In this document: positions 11,372-23,100 of the stretch, piece after piece | How the letters are laid out: each line of letters opens with the position of its first letter | Position numbering within the stretch: the stretch's first letter is position 1 | DNA from: Trichinella spiralis | Taxonomy: Eukaryota; Nematoda; Enoplea; Trichinellida; Trichinellidae | Reading direction: 5' to 3' | Assembly (NCBI GenBank): GCA_000181795.3 | Contig: CM012954.1 | Location: 1,274,774 to 1,338,773, forward strand | Length of the DNA stretch: 64,000 nt | Made by a program: the position numbers and the translations under genes | Notes under the pieces: model-generated | What the model was told of the DNA's origin: nothing | What the model saw: only the letters and a program-made list of their open reading frames with translations | The model's database searches: none

Positions 11372-12185
11372 ATGTCGGACCTTGTTTCCTCTGATGGAGA
11401 CAAAACTCTGAGTGAAAAGTCGCAAAAAACTCTCCTTGCTTCACAAGTTTTAGGTAAAATGCAATGCTTACACTATACACATACCTACATATATATATAT
11501 ATATATAAATATATACTGTCGTTCTGTGTTATTTCGTTATGATTTGTTTATAACTTTAATTAATTATTTGACTGAATATTTCTTTTTCAATAATGCATTA
11601 TTGATGTTGAATAGAACAGAATATATTGCATGAATCAATAATTCATTTTTGAAAATAAAAAGTACATACTTTACTCGTCATTGTCATTATATTCTAGGTG
11701 GAGCTGTGGTTATTTGTCTTGCTGGTGCTGCGTTTTCTACCGGCTTTATTTATTCACTTGCTCGATCTCAGAAAAAGCTTTCCACTTCCGTATCGAAAGT
11801 ATTACTTTCAAATTTTTGCTTTGAAATTTCGTTTTTCTATTCTGCATCTCCGTTTGTAGACTGTGTCGATCAACGCATACGCGTCCGCGTTGAAGGCTCT
11901 TTTTTTGGGTAGTGCTGCTGCGGTTTCTGCCGTCGGAGGAACTGTATTCGCAACTTGCAAATTGGTCGGAATTTCCAGTGTAAATATGCATATGTAGTGG
12001 ATAGTGTGTGATAAATGAGATAAATAAATGTTTCATTCAAGCTGGAAGATTTGCGCACGTTGAATAAAAAAGGTTCGAAATTGAACATACCTCATCCGTC
12101 ATCGGTCGGCCGTAGTGAGTTTGCAAATTTGCAAGAACTGGCCGACTATCTGGTCGAAGAGGATAAGAAAAAGAAAAGCTGCTGA
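11372..12185 (+). CDS. TMEM242: TMEM242 family membrane protein
   Basis: Homologue of TMEM242, an inner-mitochondrial-membrane protein reported to help assemble ATP synthase and complex I. Four exons (11372-11453, 11698-11798, 11860-11979, 12042-12185) encode 148 aa, close to the vertebrate 141. Two hydrophobic helices are visible: GGAVVICLAGAAFSTGFIYS and ALFLGSAAAVSAVGGTVFA. Between them is a polar loop with ARSQKK, matching SLAKKKS in the family. After the second helix CKLVGISSLEDLRT matches the vertebrate WKALGVHSMNDFR. The C-terminus is a basic EEDKKKKSC. The next gene, PIGL, begins within about 45-160 bp on the same strand, an operon-like spacing. Confidence 0.82.
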
Positions 12186-12226
12186 TGCAGCAGCGATTGA
12201 ATTGCAATTGACGAGCCGAAATAATT

Positions 12227-13221
12227 ATGGAGTAATTTTGTTATTTTTGCACTCAAAATTTCCACTCAAATCAAGCATGCTTGAAGGTTGGAAGGGCAAA
12301 AGTTGTTGACTTTTTTGTTCGTCGTTTTCGCACTGATTGTCGCAATGGCGATGGTCAATTGGTTTCACCAGCTGGATGGCGCAAATCTCGTCAATCCGAA
12401 CATTGTGCACAAATTGTTCGGCAAGACAATTTTATTCATAATCGCCCATCCGGATGACGAATGCATGTTCTTCGGCCCGACGTTGATCACTCTGGCCAAG
12501 TTGCAGTGCCGGGTTCACATCCTCTGCTTGTCCTCTGGGAATTATCGCAACAACGGTTCCATGTATACAGTGTGCTCTGAAGAGTTTTCTTGTTTTTTGT
12601 TTTCTTATTCTCAATGCTTTTCTTTTGCTCGTTCAATTTTGCTCTTCTTCAACCGAACATAGTTGATTTCTCTTTTCCAGCCGTAAAGAGGAACTGCGAG
12701 AGGCTTGTCGAACGCTGGGCTTGCGGGACGATTGCCTTTACGTGGTGGAGCATCCCGATTTGCCGGATCATCCGTCCAAGTTCTGGGATCAGGCTCGTTT
12801 GCGTAGTATTGTTGGGCATTTTTTGGAACAGTTCGACGTCGAAGTGGTGTTCACGTTCGACGACCACGGCGTCAGTGGCCATTTGAACCACGCCAGCATC
12901 TTCCCTTGTGTTCTTTATTTGGCGTCGACCGGCGAGCACAGGCGACCGCAAGTGCGTTTGTTCGCTTTGCGTTCGGTCGGCCTGCTTCGCAAGTATACGG
13001 GATTTTTGGAACTAGCACTGCGCTGTGTGCTCAACTACAGTCTCGACGAGCTGATTTTCATCAACAGCGTCAACGAGTGGTTCACGCTTCAACGCGCGAT
13101 GAACAAGCACCACTCCCAGTTGTGCGTTTTCAGGGTATTTTACTTGATTTTCAGCAGTTACACGTTGGTCAACGGTTGGAACTCCATTCGCACCATCCGC
13201 GTTGCTCACCCTGAAAATTGA
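12227..13221 (+). CDS. PIGL: GlcNAc-PI de-N-acetylase (GPI synthesis step 2)
   Basis: PIG-L removes acetyl from GlcNAc-phosphatidylinositol on the cytosolic ER face in GPI-anchor synthesis. The zinc-site motif AHPDDE and the GVSGHLNH motif (HxxNH) are intact, and the C-terminus SQLCVFRVFYLIFSSY matches the family. The main exons end at 12562 and resume at 12681, running to TGA at 13221. The start is uncertain. The frame upstream of ATG 12345 encodes a hydrophobic helix (LLTFLFVVFALIVA) typical of PIG-L N-termini, but it has no ATG before the stop at 12282. One solution is a 5-nt exon, ATG GA at 12227-12231, spliced over a 55-nt intron to 12287, giving about 273 aa. The ATG 12345 form would be 252 aa without the membrane anchor. 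AATAAA is at 13328. Confidence 0.85.
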
Positions 13222-13729
13222 CATTTTCTTCTCTTCTTTTCTCTTTTCCTTTCTTTATTTATTTATTTCTGCGGCAACTTGTTCCGGGAACGAATTTTCT
13301 GTACAAACGATAATCAATGGATGATGGAATAAATAATGATTTTTAATGGTATTGTTGTTCTCTAAAAAAATTCCATTTACAGTATTGATTTTCAAAATTA
13401 ACAACACCTTTTATCAGATGTGAAAAATAAATGATAAAACGCAGAAAGCAAAAGAAAAATTTTTGTAATGATTTTCAGGTACAATTTTAGCCTTGCAGTA
13501 ATAATAATTCTATGACAAGTTTAAAGTGTTAAACAAAAGTGTGCGTTCATTTTTGTTTAAATTGGTGAACTTTAAAATGCGAACAATTTTTAAAGAAGAA
13601 GGTTTGCGCTCACCTGAAATTAAAGTAGTGTTGTCAGTGTTGTGTGGTCGGTCGTTCGGGTTTCTTCGGCTTGTTTTCTTCTTCTCTTGAGCAACGAACA
13701 ACAATTCCAAGTTCCATTCCGTCTACAGG
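13222..13729. other. Intergenic PIGL/LIM gene
   Basis: 508 bp holding the PIGL poly(A) signal (AATAAA 13328-13333) and a TACAGTA heptamer at 13378-13384. A pyrimidine-rich tract leads to TCTACAG at about 13728, immediately before the LIM-gene ATG. That tract is either a cis-acceptor for a non-coding exon or a spliced-leader acceptor. Confidence 0.5.
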
Positions 13730-14488
13730 ATGTTTCTCGTACGCAAGTGTGTCGTCTGCCAGCAGCAACTGCTGTCGGCCAATTTCGTCACAATCAACCA
13801 ATTGTACATCCACTACGACTGTTTCAAGTGTAGCGTCTGCAGCAAGCAGTTGAACGAGCACAATTTGCGCTTACGCAGAGATGCGCTGTACTGCCAAGAA
13901 TGTTTCATGGAAAAGTATTGCCGGCTTTGTTCGATCTGCACGATGCCGATGCTCCCCCAGGATGTGGTTCAAGTTCGAGGCAAGAGGATGCACCAGAGTT
14001 GCCTGGTGTGCACGTTCTGCAAACGGCAGCTGGGTCTGGGCCAGCAGTTGTTGAACAACGGCGAATTCTTCTGCACGCCCAAGTGCGTGTTCAAGCACCG
14101 TGCTTCGGCGGCGAAAAAGAGCTCAGAAGCCGTGGAACAACAGGAAGCGGCCCAGAAGCCGACCGCCGGTTCAACCGACGGTAGCACCAACGCCCAAGCA
14201 ACTCCAACCGATGCTTCACCACCAACGGCAGCGCCGCCGGCCGCTACCGCCAACGGCGTCCAACCGTCACCAGCGAATCCACCACCGGCTACTACCGACG
14301 GTGGTCAAGCGCAACAACAACCACAACAACCGCAAGAACAACAACAACAACATGCGCAACAACCACAACAACCGCAAGAACAACAACAACAACATGCGCA
14401 ACAACCACAACAACCGCAAGAACAACAACAACCACAACAACCATCGCCCGAAGGTCCACCTCCAACTGGACCATCTGAAAATGGTTGA
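13730..14488 (+). CDS. LIM-only protein with Gln/Pro-rich repeat tail
   Basis: 252 aa in a single exon. Two tandem LIM zinc-binding domains occupy roughly residues 7-60 and 66-120. LIM1 runs CVVC..HYDCFKCSVC..CQEC. LIM2 runs CSIC..HQSCLVCTFC..CTPKC, where the last pair is spaced C-x3-C instead of the usual C-x2-C/D. LIM domains mediate protein-protein contacts in transcription complexes or at the cytoskeleton. The pairing and spacing resemble LMO/LIM-homeodomain LIM pairs, but no homeodomain follows. Residues 125-252 are low complexity (Ala/Pro/Thr, then Gln/Pro) and include a 14-residue tandem repeat. The start sits one base after an acceptor-like CTACAG, so a non-coding leader exon or trans-splicing is likely. 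I cannot assign it to a named orthologue. Confidence 0.8.
   Translation: MFLVRKCVVCQQQLLSANFVTINQLYIHYDCFKCSVCSKQLNEHNLRLRRDALYCQECFMEKYCRLCSICTMPMLPQDVVQVRGKRMHQSCLVCTFCKRQLGLGQQLLNNGEFFCTPKCVFKHRASAAKKSSEAVEQQEAAQKPTAGSTDGSTNAQATPTDASPPTAAPPAATANGVQPSPANPPPATTDGGQAQQQPQQPQEQQQQHAQQPQQPQEQQQQHAQQPQQPQEQQQPQQPSPEGPPPTGPSENG
14309..14434 (+). repeat. 42-bp coding tandem repeat (about 3 copies)
   Basis: Unit of 14 codons reading QQPQQPQEQQQQHA, two full copies plus a variant third with CCA replacing CAA near its end. The unit length is a multiple of three, so copy-number change keeps the frame. Copies 1 and 2 are almost identical at nucleotide level, indicating recent expansion. Confidence 0.85.
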
Positions 14489-15156
14489 TCCCCTTCGCAA
14501 CGGCGGTTGGAAGCTTCGACCGATCATCTTTTCTACTTATCGTATGCGTTTGCATACAAATCAATTATTTAATCTTCATTGTTCACACCTTACCTTTATG
14601 AAAAATTTGTTAAACTGTCCACCATTTGAATTTAGCTGAATTATAACAATTATTTATTCACTTTTAACTTAGTTATCAATTATTTGCATTTCAAAAATAA
14701 AAATAAACTTATCACATAACCTGGTTGTAATGCAGTGTAAGCACAGTAACTAAGTAAGTAAGTATTAAAAAGGCAAAAATGGGTGGGATAAAAGAAGGCA
14801 TTGTGTATAATAAGGCTTCGCAGAAGTGAAAAACAGAAATAAAAAAAACATGAGGACAATACTAAAAAAATACCTGTGAAGAAGAAAAAAAAGAAAATGG
14901 ACAATCTCCTCCAATCATTCCCAATACAAACAACAGTGAAGGAGAAGAGTAAAGAAGAAGGAATTATTGAAAAGGAAACACACACACACACACACACACA
15001 CACACCACACACCACACACACACACACTCACACACACACAAACATAGATGATACTTGTATAAATGAACAGATAGTCAGACATATATATATATATGTGTAT
15101 ATGTATATATATATATATGTATATGTATATATATATATATGTGTGCACATATATGC
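14489..15156. other. Convergent 3' intergenic, LIM gene/SLC34
   Basis: 668 bp between opposing stop codons. It is dominated by microsatellites: (CA)n at about 14978-15042 and TA/TG-rich dinucleotides at about 15079-15145, reaching within a few bases of the SLC34 stop. No gene seen. Confidence 0.6.
14978..15145. repeat. (CA)n and (TA/TG)n microsatellites
   Basis: A CA tract with a few interruptions is followed 40 bp later by alternating TA and TATG units. Both lie in the 3' region shared by the LIM gene and SLC34. Confidence 0.9.
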
Positions 15157-16586
15157 TTACAACTTGCGCATTTTGACAACATCTTGTTCACTGTTCACAT
15201 TTTCATCCGATACTCTGCGAATGCAACGACATGTGAACAAATGATCGTAATAGTCGAGACTGCGCAAAGGTGGTGGTAAAAAATCCCACGTGCGCAACCA
15301 ACGTGGCAGACAGTGTGGTCGCCGCTTTTGCAACACTGAAATAATTTTGATGGTGCTGCAAAGAACAATGACCAGAAAGGCAAAAATTATAGGATATATC
15401 CAGCCCGCGTAGGCGAGGCCAAACACTATCAGCGGGAAAATGATGAAGGTGCCAAAAATGTAAACAAAAGCGAACCACCTATACCGAGCCGAAGTACGAC
15501 CGAGGAACGCGGCCGCGGTCAGTGGAATACGTCGAACGGGCGGAATTGAGTAGAACAAAAATATGCTTATGAAATTGAAACAAAAATGGCAAAATGCCAG
15601 CTGCAACGGTGTTTTCAACGTTTCCGTCGCCAGGGCGGCAAAAATCGCCGTACCGGTGGTGCCCACGTCAGCACCGACCTCGTACACCCAGAATCGTTCC
15701 AATGAAAGCACATCCAAAGCTACCAACGGAATCATGGTCGAACAGACAATTGACGAACTCTGCACAACCAACGTCACCATCGCACCGAGCAATATGCAAA
15801 TGTAGCCGGTGGCCCAGCTCCATCGTCCTCGAAGCTGGAAGTTGAGTGATTTTTGCAATATTCGTTGCATACCGCCGCCCAGTAATTGATTCAGCACTTT
15901 TACCATACCGGAAAGGCAGCAGATCAACAGTACCAACGAAATGAACAACAACAAACCACCAATAGATGTATCCGGCCAGTCCAAGTTCAGTACAAATGGA
16001 CCTAAATTGCAACGGTCATTTTAATTTCACTTTTTTCTGCAAATTAATCAATTATTCATTCATTAATAATAACGACAATATCAGTACATGAATAAGTGTG
16101 ATTGAGACTGTCATAGCAAATACGCTTCACCACAGACTGATTCGTGACAATACCAAGACTACGATTAGTCAACACTTCATCGTCAGCCTGAAAGTACAAA
16201 TGCAAAATCAATAATGAATAAATAATGATATTTTTTGAATACTTGAAAAATAAGATGCGTGAATGGATCGATAATTTTTTGAAAAAATTCAGAATCTTGC
16301 AATGTGCCAAGTTCGAGATTTTTGACCATTAATCCGGTCAGTGAAACAATCGCACCTTGGCCAAACAAAGCCGACGTGATCACTTCCAATGGAAAAAGAA
16401 CCACCACGCCCATCCAGTTGTACAGATCGTGTATGACGGCGGCAGCGAATGCTTTTTCAAATCGACCTCGATCACCGCTGCTGAACAAAGCGACAATTGT
16501 GCTTGTCACAGCGGTACCAACGTTCGAGCCCATGATTACGTAATAGGCCTGTTCGACGGTAAAAGCTGAAAAATGACAAATATACA

Positions 16587-16623
<37 letters not shown>

Positions 16624-17119
16624 TTATTTATTTAAAAAAAGAATACACAATTTATGCAAATTTCACTGAATGACTAGCTCACCTTCAGCACCAACCATAA
16701 CAACGGCAATGCTAGTGACAGTGGATGAACTTTGCAGTATGGCTGTCACCACAATGCCGATCATTAAAATTGCGACTGGACTTTTTAAAATTGTATTGCT
16801 GCGAAAAGCATCGGCGATTGTATGACCACCGAGAAGTTTGAACCCGTCGGTCATCAAATCCAACGAACATATGAAAAAATACAAACAAGCCAACAACAGT
16901 ATCAGCAAAATAATTGTACGCATGATTTTCTGAATTTTTGTTTTTGTCGATAAATCTAAAAAACTTCATTCATTCATTCATTCATTCATTTACCGCATGC
17001 TTTTTGCTACCTTTCCATCTTTTTGTTGAAGCATCATATTGATTGTTAATACCATTTGCGGAAGGTACATCGCAAATAGTATATACCTGCTGCTTAGGCT
17101 GTGATTCTAGCTTAGCCAT
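15157..17119 (-). CDS. SLC34: SLC34-type sodium/phosphate cotransporter
   Basis: Type II Na+-coupled inorganic phosphate cotransporter of the plasma membrane. Exons 17119-16994, 16929-16683, 16565-16243, 16187-16088 and 16001-15157 join in frame to 546 aa. Both inverted repeat halves carry the family QSSS signature: ILQSSSTVTSIAV in half 1 and VVQSSSIVCSTMI in half 2. Other landmarks are CSLDLMTDGFKLLGG, IMGSNVGTAVTSTIVAL, AAVIHDLYNWMGV, DVGTTGTAIFAAL and PHCLPRWLRTWDFLP. The extracellular loop between halves is short but has three N-glycosylation sequons (NRS, NQS, NHT) and two Cys. The chosen ATG gives MAKLESQPK. The same frame is open upstream to an acceptor at 17190, so another 5' coding exon may exist. 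The fourth exon uses donor GTACTG to restore frame. Confidence 0.9.
16582..16631. repeat. (TA)n then TTTA microsatellite
   Basis: Dinucleotide tract of about 18 TA units followed by TTTA units, inside the SLC34 intron between 16566 and 16682. Confidence 0.85.
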
Positions 17120-17189
17120 AATTTCATATGATGAATTCAAACGACCAATATTCGCATCACAATGTTCTGATGATTGTAAATCGTCTCGA

Positions 17190-20100
17190 CTAAAAATAAA
17201 TCATATATATATATATATGCAAAATTCAATTGAAAAAAGAAAAATTAAAACAAAAAATACTTTGTATAAAATGAAAATAAAATGTATATATTTTTCAACT
17301 TAAAATTTATGCAATAACAACTTAGCATCAGTGGATGAATTATTGAAAGAAAAGAAAAAATCTCACGCTCATAAACTAAACTCAAACAGAAATTTGAACC
17401 AAGAATTTGTTAGAAGATGAATTTTCGTCGACAGTTCGTTTATTTTTTTTTATCCATAGGTTATTCTTCATTTCTATTCAAAATTTTCAATGATCATCAA
17501 GCTTTGAAATCTCGTACAAAATGACTATATGTATAATAAGACTTGTACTATGTAAAATCAATGCTAACAAGCTATCAACCGCTAAGTCAACTCAGAAATT
17601 AGATCAATGAAATTGAAAATATAAATTCTCTTCATAAAATAGAAACAGCAACAATTGTAAAACACAAATCCACTTCCAAACCGAGAAACAACTGATAAAC
17701 GTCTTCTAAACTGCACACATACAGCAAGTGATAATAGCATTTTCAGAAGAAAAAACATATATATAGAAAACAAAAAGCTCACTTTTCGTCAAAACGTCTA
17801 TGACTTGCTATCAGCGTAGCCATAAAAAATTTCCATGTGCTGATTTCAATAAAAAATAAATGTAAAAAAATAATCTCAAAAAAGTAAGAAAACAAAAAAC
17901 AGTAATGCAGCTAGAGGAGAGATGTATGAAAGAGTCGAATTAGAATATGTAATATGCTTGTTGTAGAGCCGGTTTATGAAAAGAATCGTCGGTTGAACAA
18001 ATAAAATGACAAATGATGAAATATGAAAGTGAAACTGATTTTGTAAAACGAGGTAACAGTGGTGATCAACTGTCCAGCTACTGTGCAGATAGATATACCG
18101 GACAGGGATACAGACGGACGACAGCTAGTTGAATGTAACAAGAATAATTAATAATGATTATTACAATAATTATTGTTGATCAGTCATCTAAATAGACTAT
18201 TTAGAATAGAGGAGCTTTCTTTGCAGCGGCCACCAGTTTGCAAACTGTACCGGAATGTAGAGATGGCTAATTGCGAGAGCAAACTGAGGTCTGTTCCATT
18301 GTGCCAAAACGTACAACCGGTCGTTTTGGAGCAACTGAGCGAAAAATGAACAGTGAACACAGCAAGCAAGCAAGCAAGCAAGCAAGCAGCTTATGCCTGC
18401 TCGATTCATTCAATCCAACTTGCCCAGTCAGTAAGTACAGCAGCCAATCGAAATGCGCATCGCCGTCAACTGGCCACCACAAACCAAATAGCCAAACATA
18501 CCGGACCGAGTGGTGCATTCCTTGCGCTTGCTTGCTTGCTGTGCTGAAGTAGAATTAATTGCATAAATCGCGTCGACAATTTTTCAGCACCTTGTGCACA
18601 GGCACAAGTTTAGTTTCAGCTTGAACCTGTTCTTTGAAAAATATTCGCACATTATTAATACCACCATCACCACAACCACCACATTGCCAATGCACACACA
18701 CACACAGACTTCTTCTGTTGCTTGGTGAAATCACGTGACATGAACAACGCCCCCACTGGGTATTGTTGTTCATTGTTGGAAAATGCTACCATTTTTGAGC
18801 AGGTTTTGTTCGACCGGACAAGCACAACAACTGACCAACGTTTTTCCTCCCCAACAACATCAAATTCAAATCAAAAACTTAAATTTAGCAGAAAATTTTA
18901 CAGAATTAAACTGAACTAAACTAAAAAAAATTGCTTTATGAATTTCAATCGAAACTGTCAATATAATGATCATTGCACAGTCGTCAGCTATGGACACTCG
19001 GCTAGCTAATCACGGCTTCCGCATGGAGAAGCCGTTCATTCACAGAAGCGTTACCAAATTATTACCAGAATGGTCAACTTGCCGAAAAAAAAGAAACCAA
19101 TTTTCTGAATCGATAAACCGTTCAAATTATTATTATTACCATTGTTGTCAATGTAATAATTTTTCATGAAAATGCAATTGCATTGCAAGCAGCGATGAGC
19201 AAGCAATGTTAAGCAAAAAAAAGATACAAAAAGCCAAAAAACAACAACAACAACAACAAAACACCACAGCTTTACCTATTTGAAGAGAAGTAGAGGAATA
19301 AGTTTCATAAAAGTTGAGGGGGATGGTGAAAAATGACAAACGCAAAACAAAATACTGTTCTGAACGCCCCTCGCAGCCTGAATTTATACACAAGCAAAAC
19401 TGTACATTCATCATTTCCCATATAGCAAGTAAAAAGCAGTATTTCTGGCAAATGACTTTTTGCAATCCTGTTCAAAATGGAGACAAAAGCAATTTCATCA
19501 GCTTTCCATTAATCGACAAAGCAAATAATTTTTCAAAAAAAAATACTTAACAGCATATAAAAACAAAAATATTTCATTTCCCATGAAAATGAAAAAAAGA
19601 AGTTTATCATCCATCAAGTACAGTTTCAGAAGCTGAGAATGAGGAAAATGAGGTTGGGCGGAAGAAAAGTAGAAGAGAATAAATTAATAAATAAACACAT
19701 ATCTTACGTCTTATAGATTTTGAAAATCATCTCAAACTGAAGCAATTGATAAAATGCTATTTTTAGGCTAACAAGTTCATGTATTCTTGAAACAAACTGC
19801 AAAACAGATTTAAAAATAAACAATGGACAACATTAATTTTAAAAATACTCTCCAAAAAAACTGACCACTGGTTTTTCGAACGTCATTATTTTGCATCTCG
19901 CATCTCGGATATTTTGCTTTTAATTTTCAAAACAAAAAAAAATCTAAATCAAAATTCATCTCGTTGATCAATAAATAGCCAATTCAAAGAAAATATAATA
20001 TATCTATCTGCATATTCGGTGATTTCACCGGTAACATCGAACGCGATGTTTCATGGATTTCTTTACATTTCCAAGATTGATGAAAGTCAGAAATAAAAAA

Positions 20101-23100
20101 AAAACTGGTATCAAAAATGAACGATTCGTCCATAAATCGTCGATCACATCCTTCAATTAGCGAACAATGCCCTCTCCACTCCCATCCCTCGATTAGGAAG
20201 CAATTCATATTCACAATCTAACCAGTGATGAAAGCCATTCATTCATTTCGCCAATATGACAATAGCATAAATTTAGTTACAGTTGTTGTTGTTGTTTTGC
20301 GTTGTTTCGAAACAGAATAAAAAACAGCTTGCAAAAGATAAAGATGTGAAATTTCACAACAGAAAAATAAATCACCGAATACTGAAGCTGGTGATATTCA
20401 ATTTTCAAATTCTGTTATGTTATGAATAATACGAGAGAAATTAGTTTCAAAAATGACTTAACAAGTCGACTTTATTGCAATTTAAATTGTTTGTATTTTT
20501 GCACGCTAAAAATGAAAATTATTTTTCATCGTTTTTTACATTTTGTTTGTTGCAAAATGGTGCATACCTAATGAAATATGTTCAAAAAAATAAACTGAAG
20601 CAAAATAAAAAAGAAAAAAACCAGTATTTATAAAAGTGAAACAATAAAAAATGAATAAATAAATCACGATTAATAATAATGCGCTATTGTTGTTGGTGCT
20701 GCACTCCCTCGCCGCCCGCATGACAGAATGACTTATTATTTCACCGTTGGCACTGGTTTTGCACCGGTTGAACAATAATGAAAATAATAATAATTAATGA
20801 TAAAAATGAAATTTAATAATATCAATTAATATTGGATCTTCCCCCTCACCTCCCCCTCCTTCATCCCACCCACCTACACACAGCAACAGTTTAGCTAAGT
20901 TGAGTTGAACAAACGAACAAACAATGCCGCTAGTAGGGCTAGTGGAAAACAGGAAGCAGAAAAAAGATCATAAATCACATCCATCCATCGGTCCGTCCTC
21001 CTACACAGTATTGTAAATTTTGGTGGGTGAAAGTGCCAAAAGCGAAAGACAAAAGCAATGCCCATGGCCAGTTGCATCACTGAAACTGTCAAAATTGAAA
21101 TTGCATTTCGAGAGCAAAACAAAAAAATGGTACAAATCAAACACCAAGCCTACAACCTGTATACGAGTGATAGTGATCTTGCAGAAAGTTTGCCTTGTCG
21201 AGTGAGAGATTGATGAAAGGTGAAATTTATCAAGTACTATTCAAGATTGATGATCACGTACGTGTTGTTGTTTGTTGATTTCACTGAGATAGCAGCAAAT
21301 TGTAAATTTTCCATCATCACCACTATTGTAATGAATGTATATTCTCATATTCTTTTTTTCTCACTCATCAAAATGGCAATGATCAATTTGCTATTCCTTT
21401 TGCTTACAAAATCATACCCAAATATTGAACAAACACTAAAATCAATTTGACAAAAAAAAAAGAAAAATAATCAACCATTTTACGCTTTCTACAAACTACA
21501 GTAATGGTAATATTAATAATAATAATCTATTTTCTGTTGTTTTTTTTGTCATTGAAGAAATTAATAATCAAGCATATCAACTAGGTGGATAATTGTTGAA
21601 TTTGTTGTGAACTACCAGAGCTGGACAACTTCTCAAAATGCTCGATAGTGCTAAATTGAGAAAAGCACCGTTCTGTTTGTTCAAAAGTTTCCGCTTAGAT
21701 TGACTGAAGTAAGTGAGTTGACTTGAAATCTGTTTGCTTGTTGATTGAAAAAATTGAACAACAAAGTACACTGGAAAACTTGCAAATCAAATTAACCATG
21801 CCGGAAAGTAAAAGATATTTAACAAATAGAGCCCCCTCCCCTTTTTTTTCTTGAAGTAAATAAATAAATAAACAATACCACCGAGGTGTGTGTTCTAGAG
21901 AAATACTAAGAATAAGTTGCTAAGAAGATGCTTAAAATTGTCAACCAGTTAGCTGGTCAGTTAATTGGTTGTTCAGCTTGGATGAAACAACAAAACAAGA
22001 AAATGATGATCAAGATTTGTATAAGAATAGAGAGGAAGAGGAAAAAACAAAGAATCATTTATTTTTGGTCTCAATTCTAAAAGTAGCGTCGTCAACAAAC
22101 AAACAGTATAAGTGAAACTGACCAATCGACTGAGCAGTCAGTCAACTGGCAGCAACTGACTACTGACAAAAAAGTGAAATTACTAATCACTGCTCAAGTC
22201 ATCATCTTAAAAAAACATGTATATGTATATATATACTGTTTTTTCTCAACATTTCTCAGAAAACTACTACTTTTCTTTTCGAGTGCTTGTTAAACAGTCC
22301 ATCCACCAAACAATGCTAGTGCCGCCGCTAACTAATAATTAACTGTTGCTGTTGAACAAGAAATTATGCAAGAAATAATATTCATGCCATCTAATTGAAA
22401 AACAAACTGTCAAAATGGTCAACACTGTTAGAGAATGTTGCTCTAGAATGATTATTAATAAAATGCTGCAATAAATTGAACAGTTGTGCAGCGACACAGC
22501 AATCAGCTTGAGTATTATTATTATTATTATTACTATTATTATTCAATGCGCTTGTTTCATAACGTTGCACAGTTTCGAGTGCCCGTTGTCCAATAAATAA
22601 ACATCAAGTAAATGGCTAATCAAACAAAATTCAAAATTCACTTTAAATTTTCAAATCGATGAAAAATAAAATAATCAATTTTCAATCATTTCGATAGTTT
22701 TCAAGTGCACATCACATTTTCAAGTTTACATATTACACATATACATACACATATATACATACATACATACACACATACACGTGGACAGTAATAATAGAAA
22801 CAGGAAGCCAAACCAAAAATAGTTAATTATTTTGCCTAGTTACCGCTATAAAAATCAATTTTATGACACTAATTTCGTTTGATAATTTTCTAAAAGTAAA
22901 AAATCACCACCAACCACCAGTCATCACTACATCAAATGCATAAGCATCAATTGTCCCATTGTCAACCATTATTGCAACAGAAAAGCAAAGAAATAAATAA
23001 TTTCATTTTTGTATCATAAAAAATACATTAAAAGTTTCATTTAAGAAAAAAAGTAAAAAAAATCTATAACAATACACTAACCGGCACACTCGCTGCAGAT

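Noticed and set aside
14100-14639. Long open frames on both strands over the Gln-rich part of the LIM gene
   Set aside because: They read Asn/Arg or Leu/Val repeats, which are frame shadows of the CAA/CCA repeat in the real frame.
18267-18552. Open frames across the AGCA tetranucleotide tract
   Set aside because: Repetitive Ala/Cys/Leu or Lys/Gln strings generated by the simple repeat.
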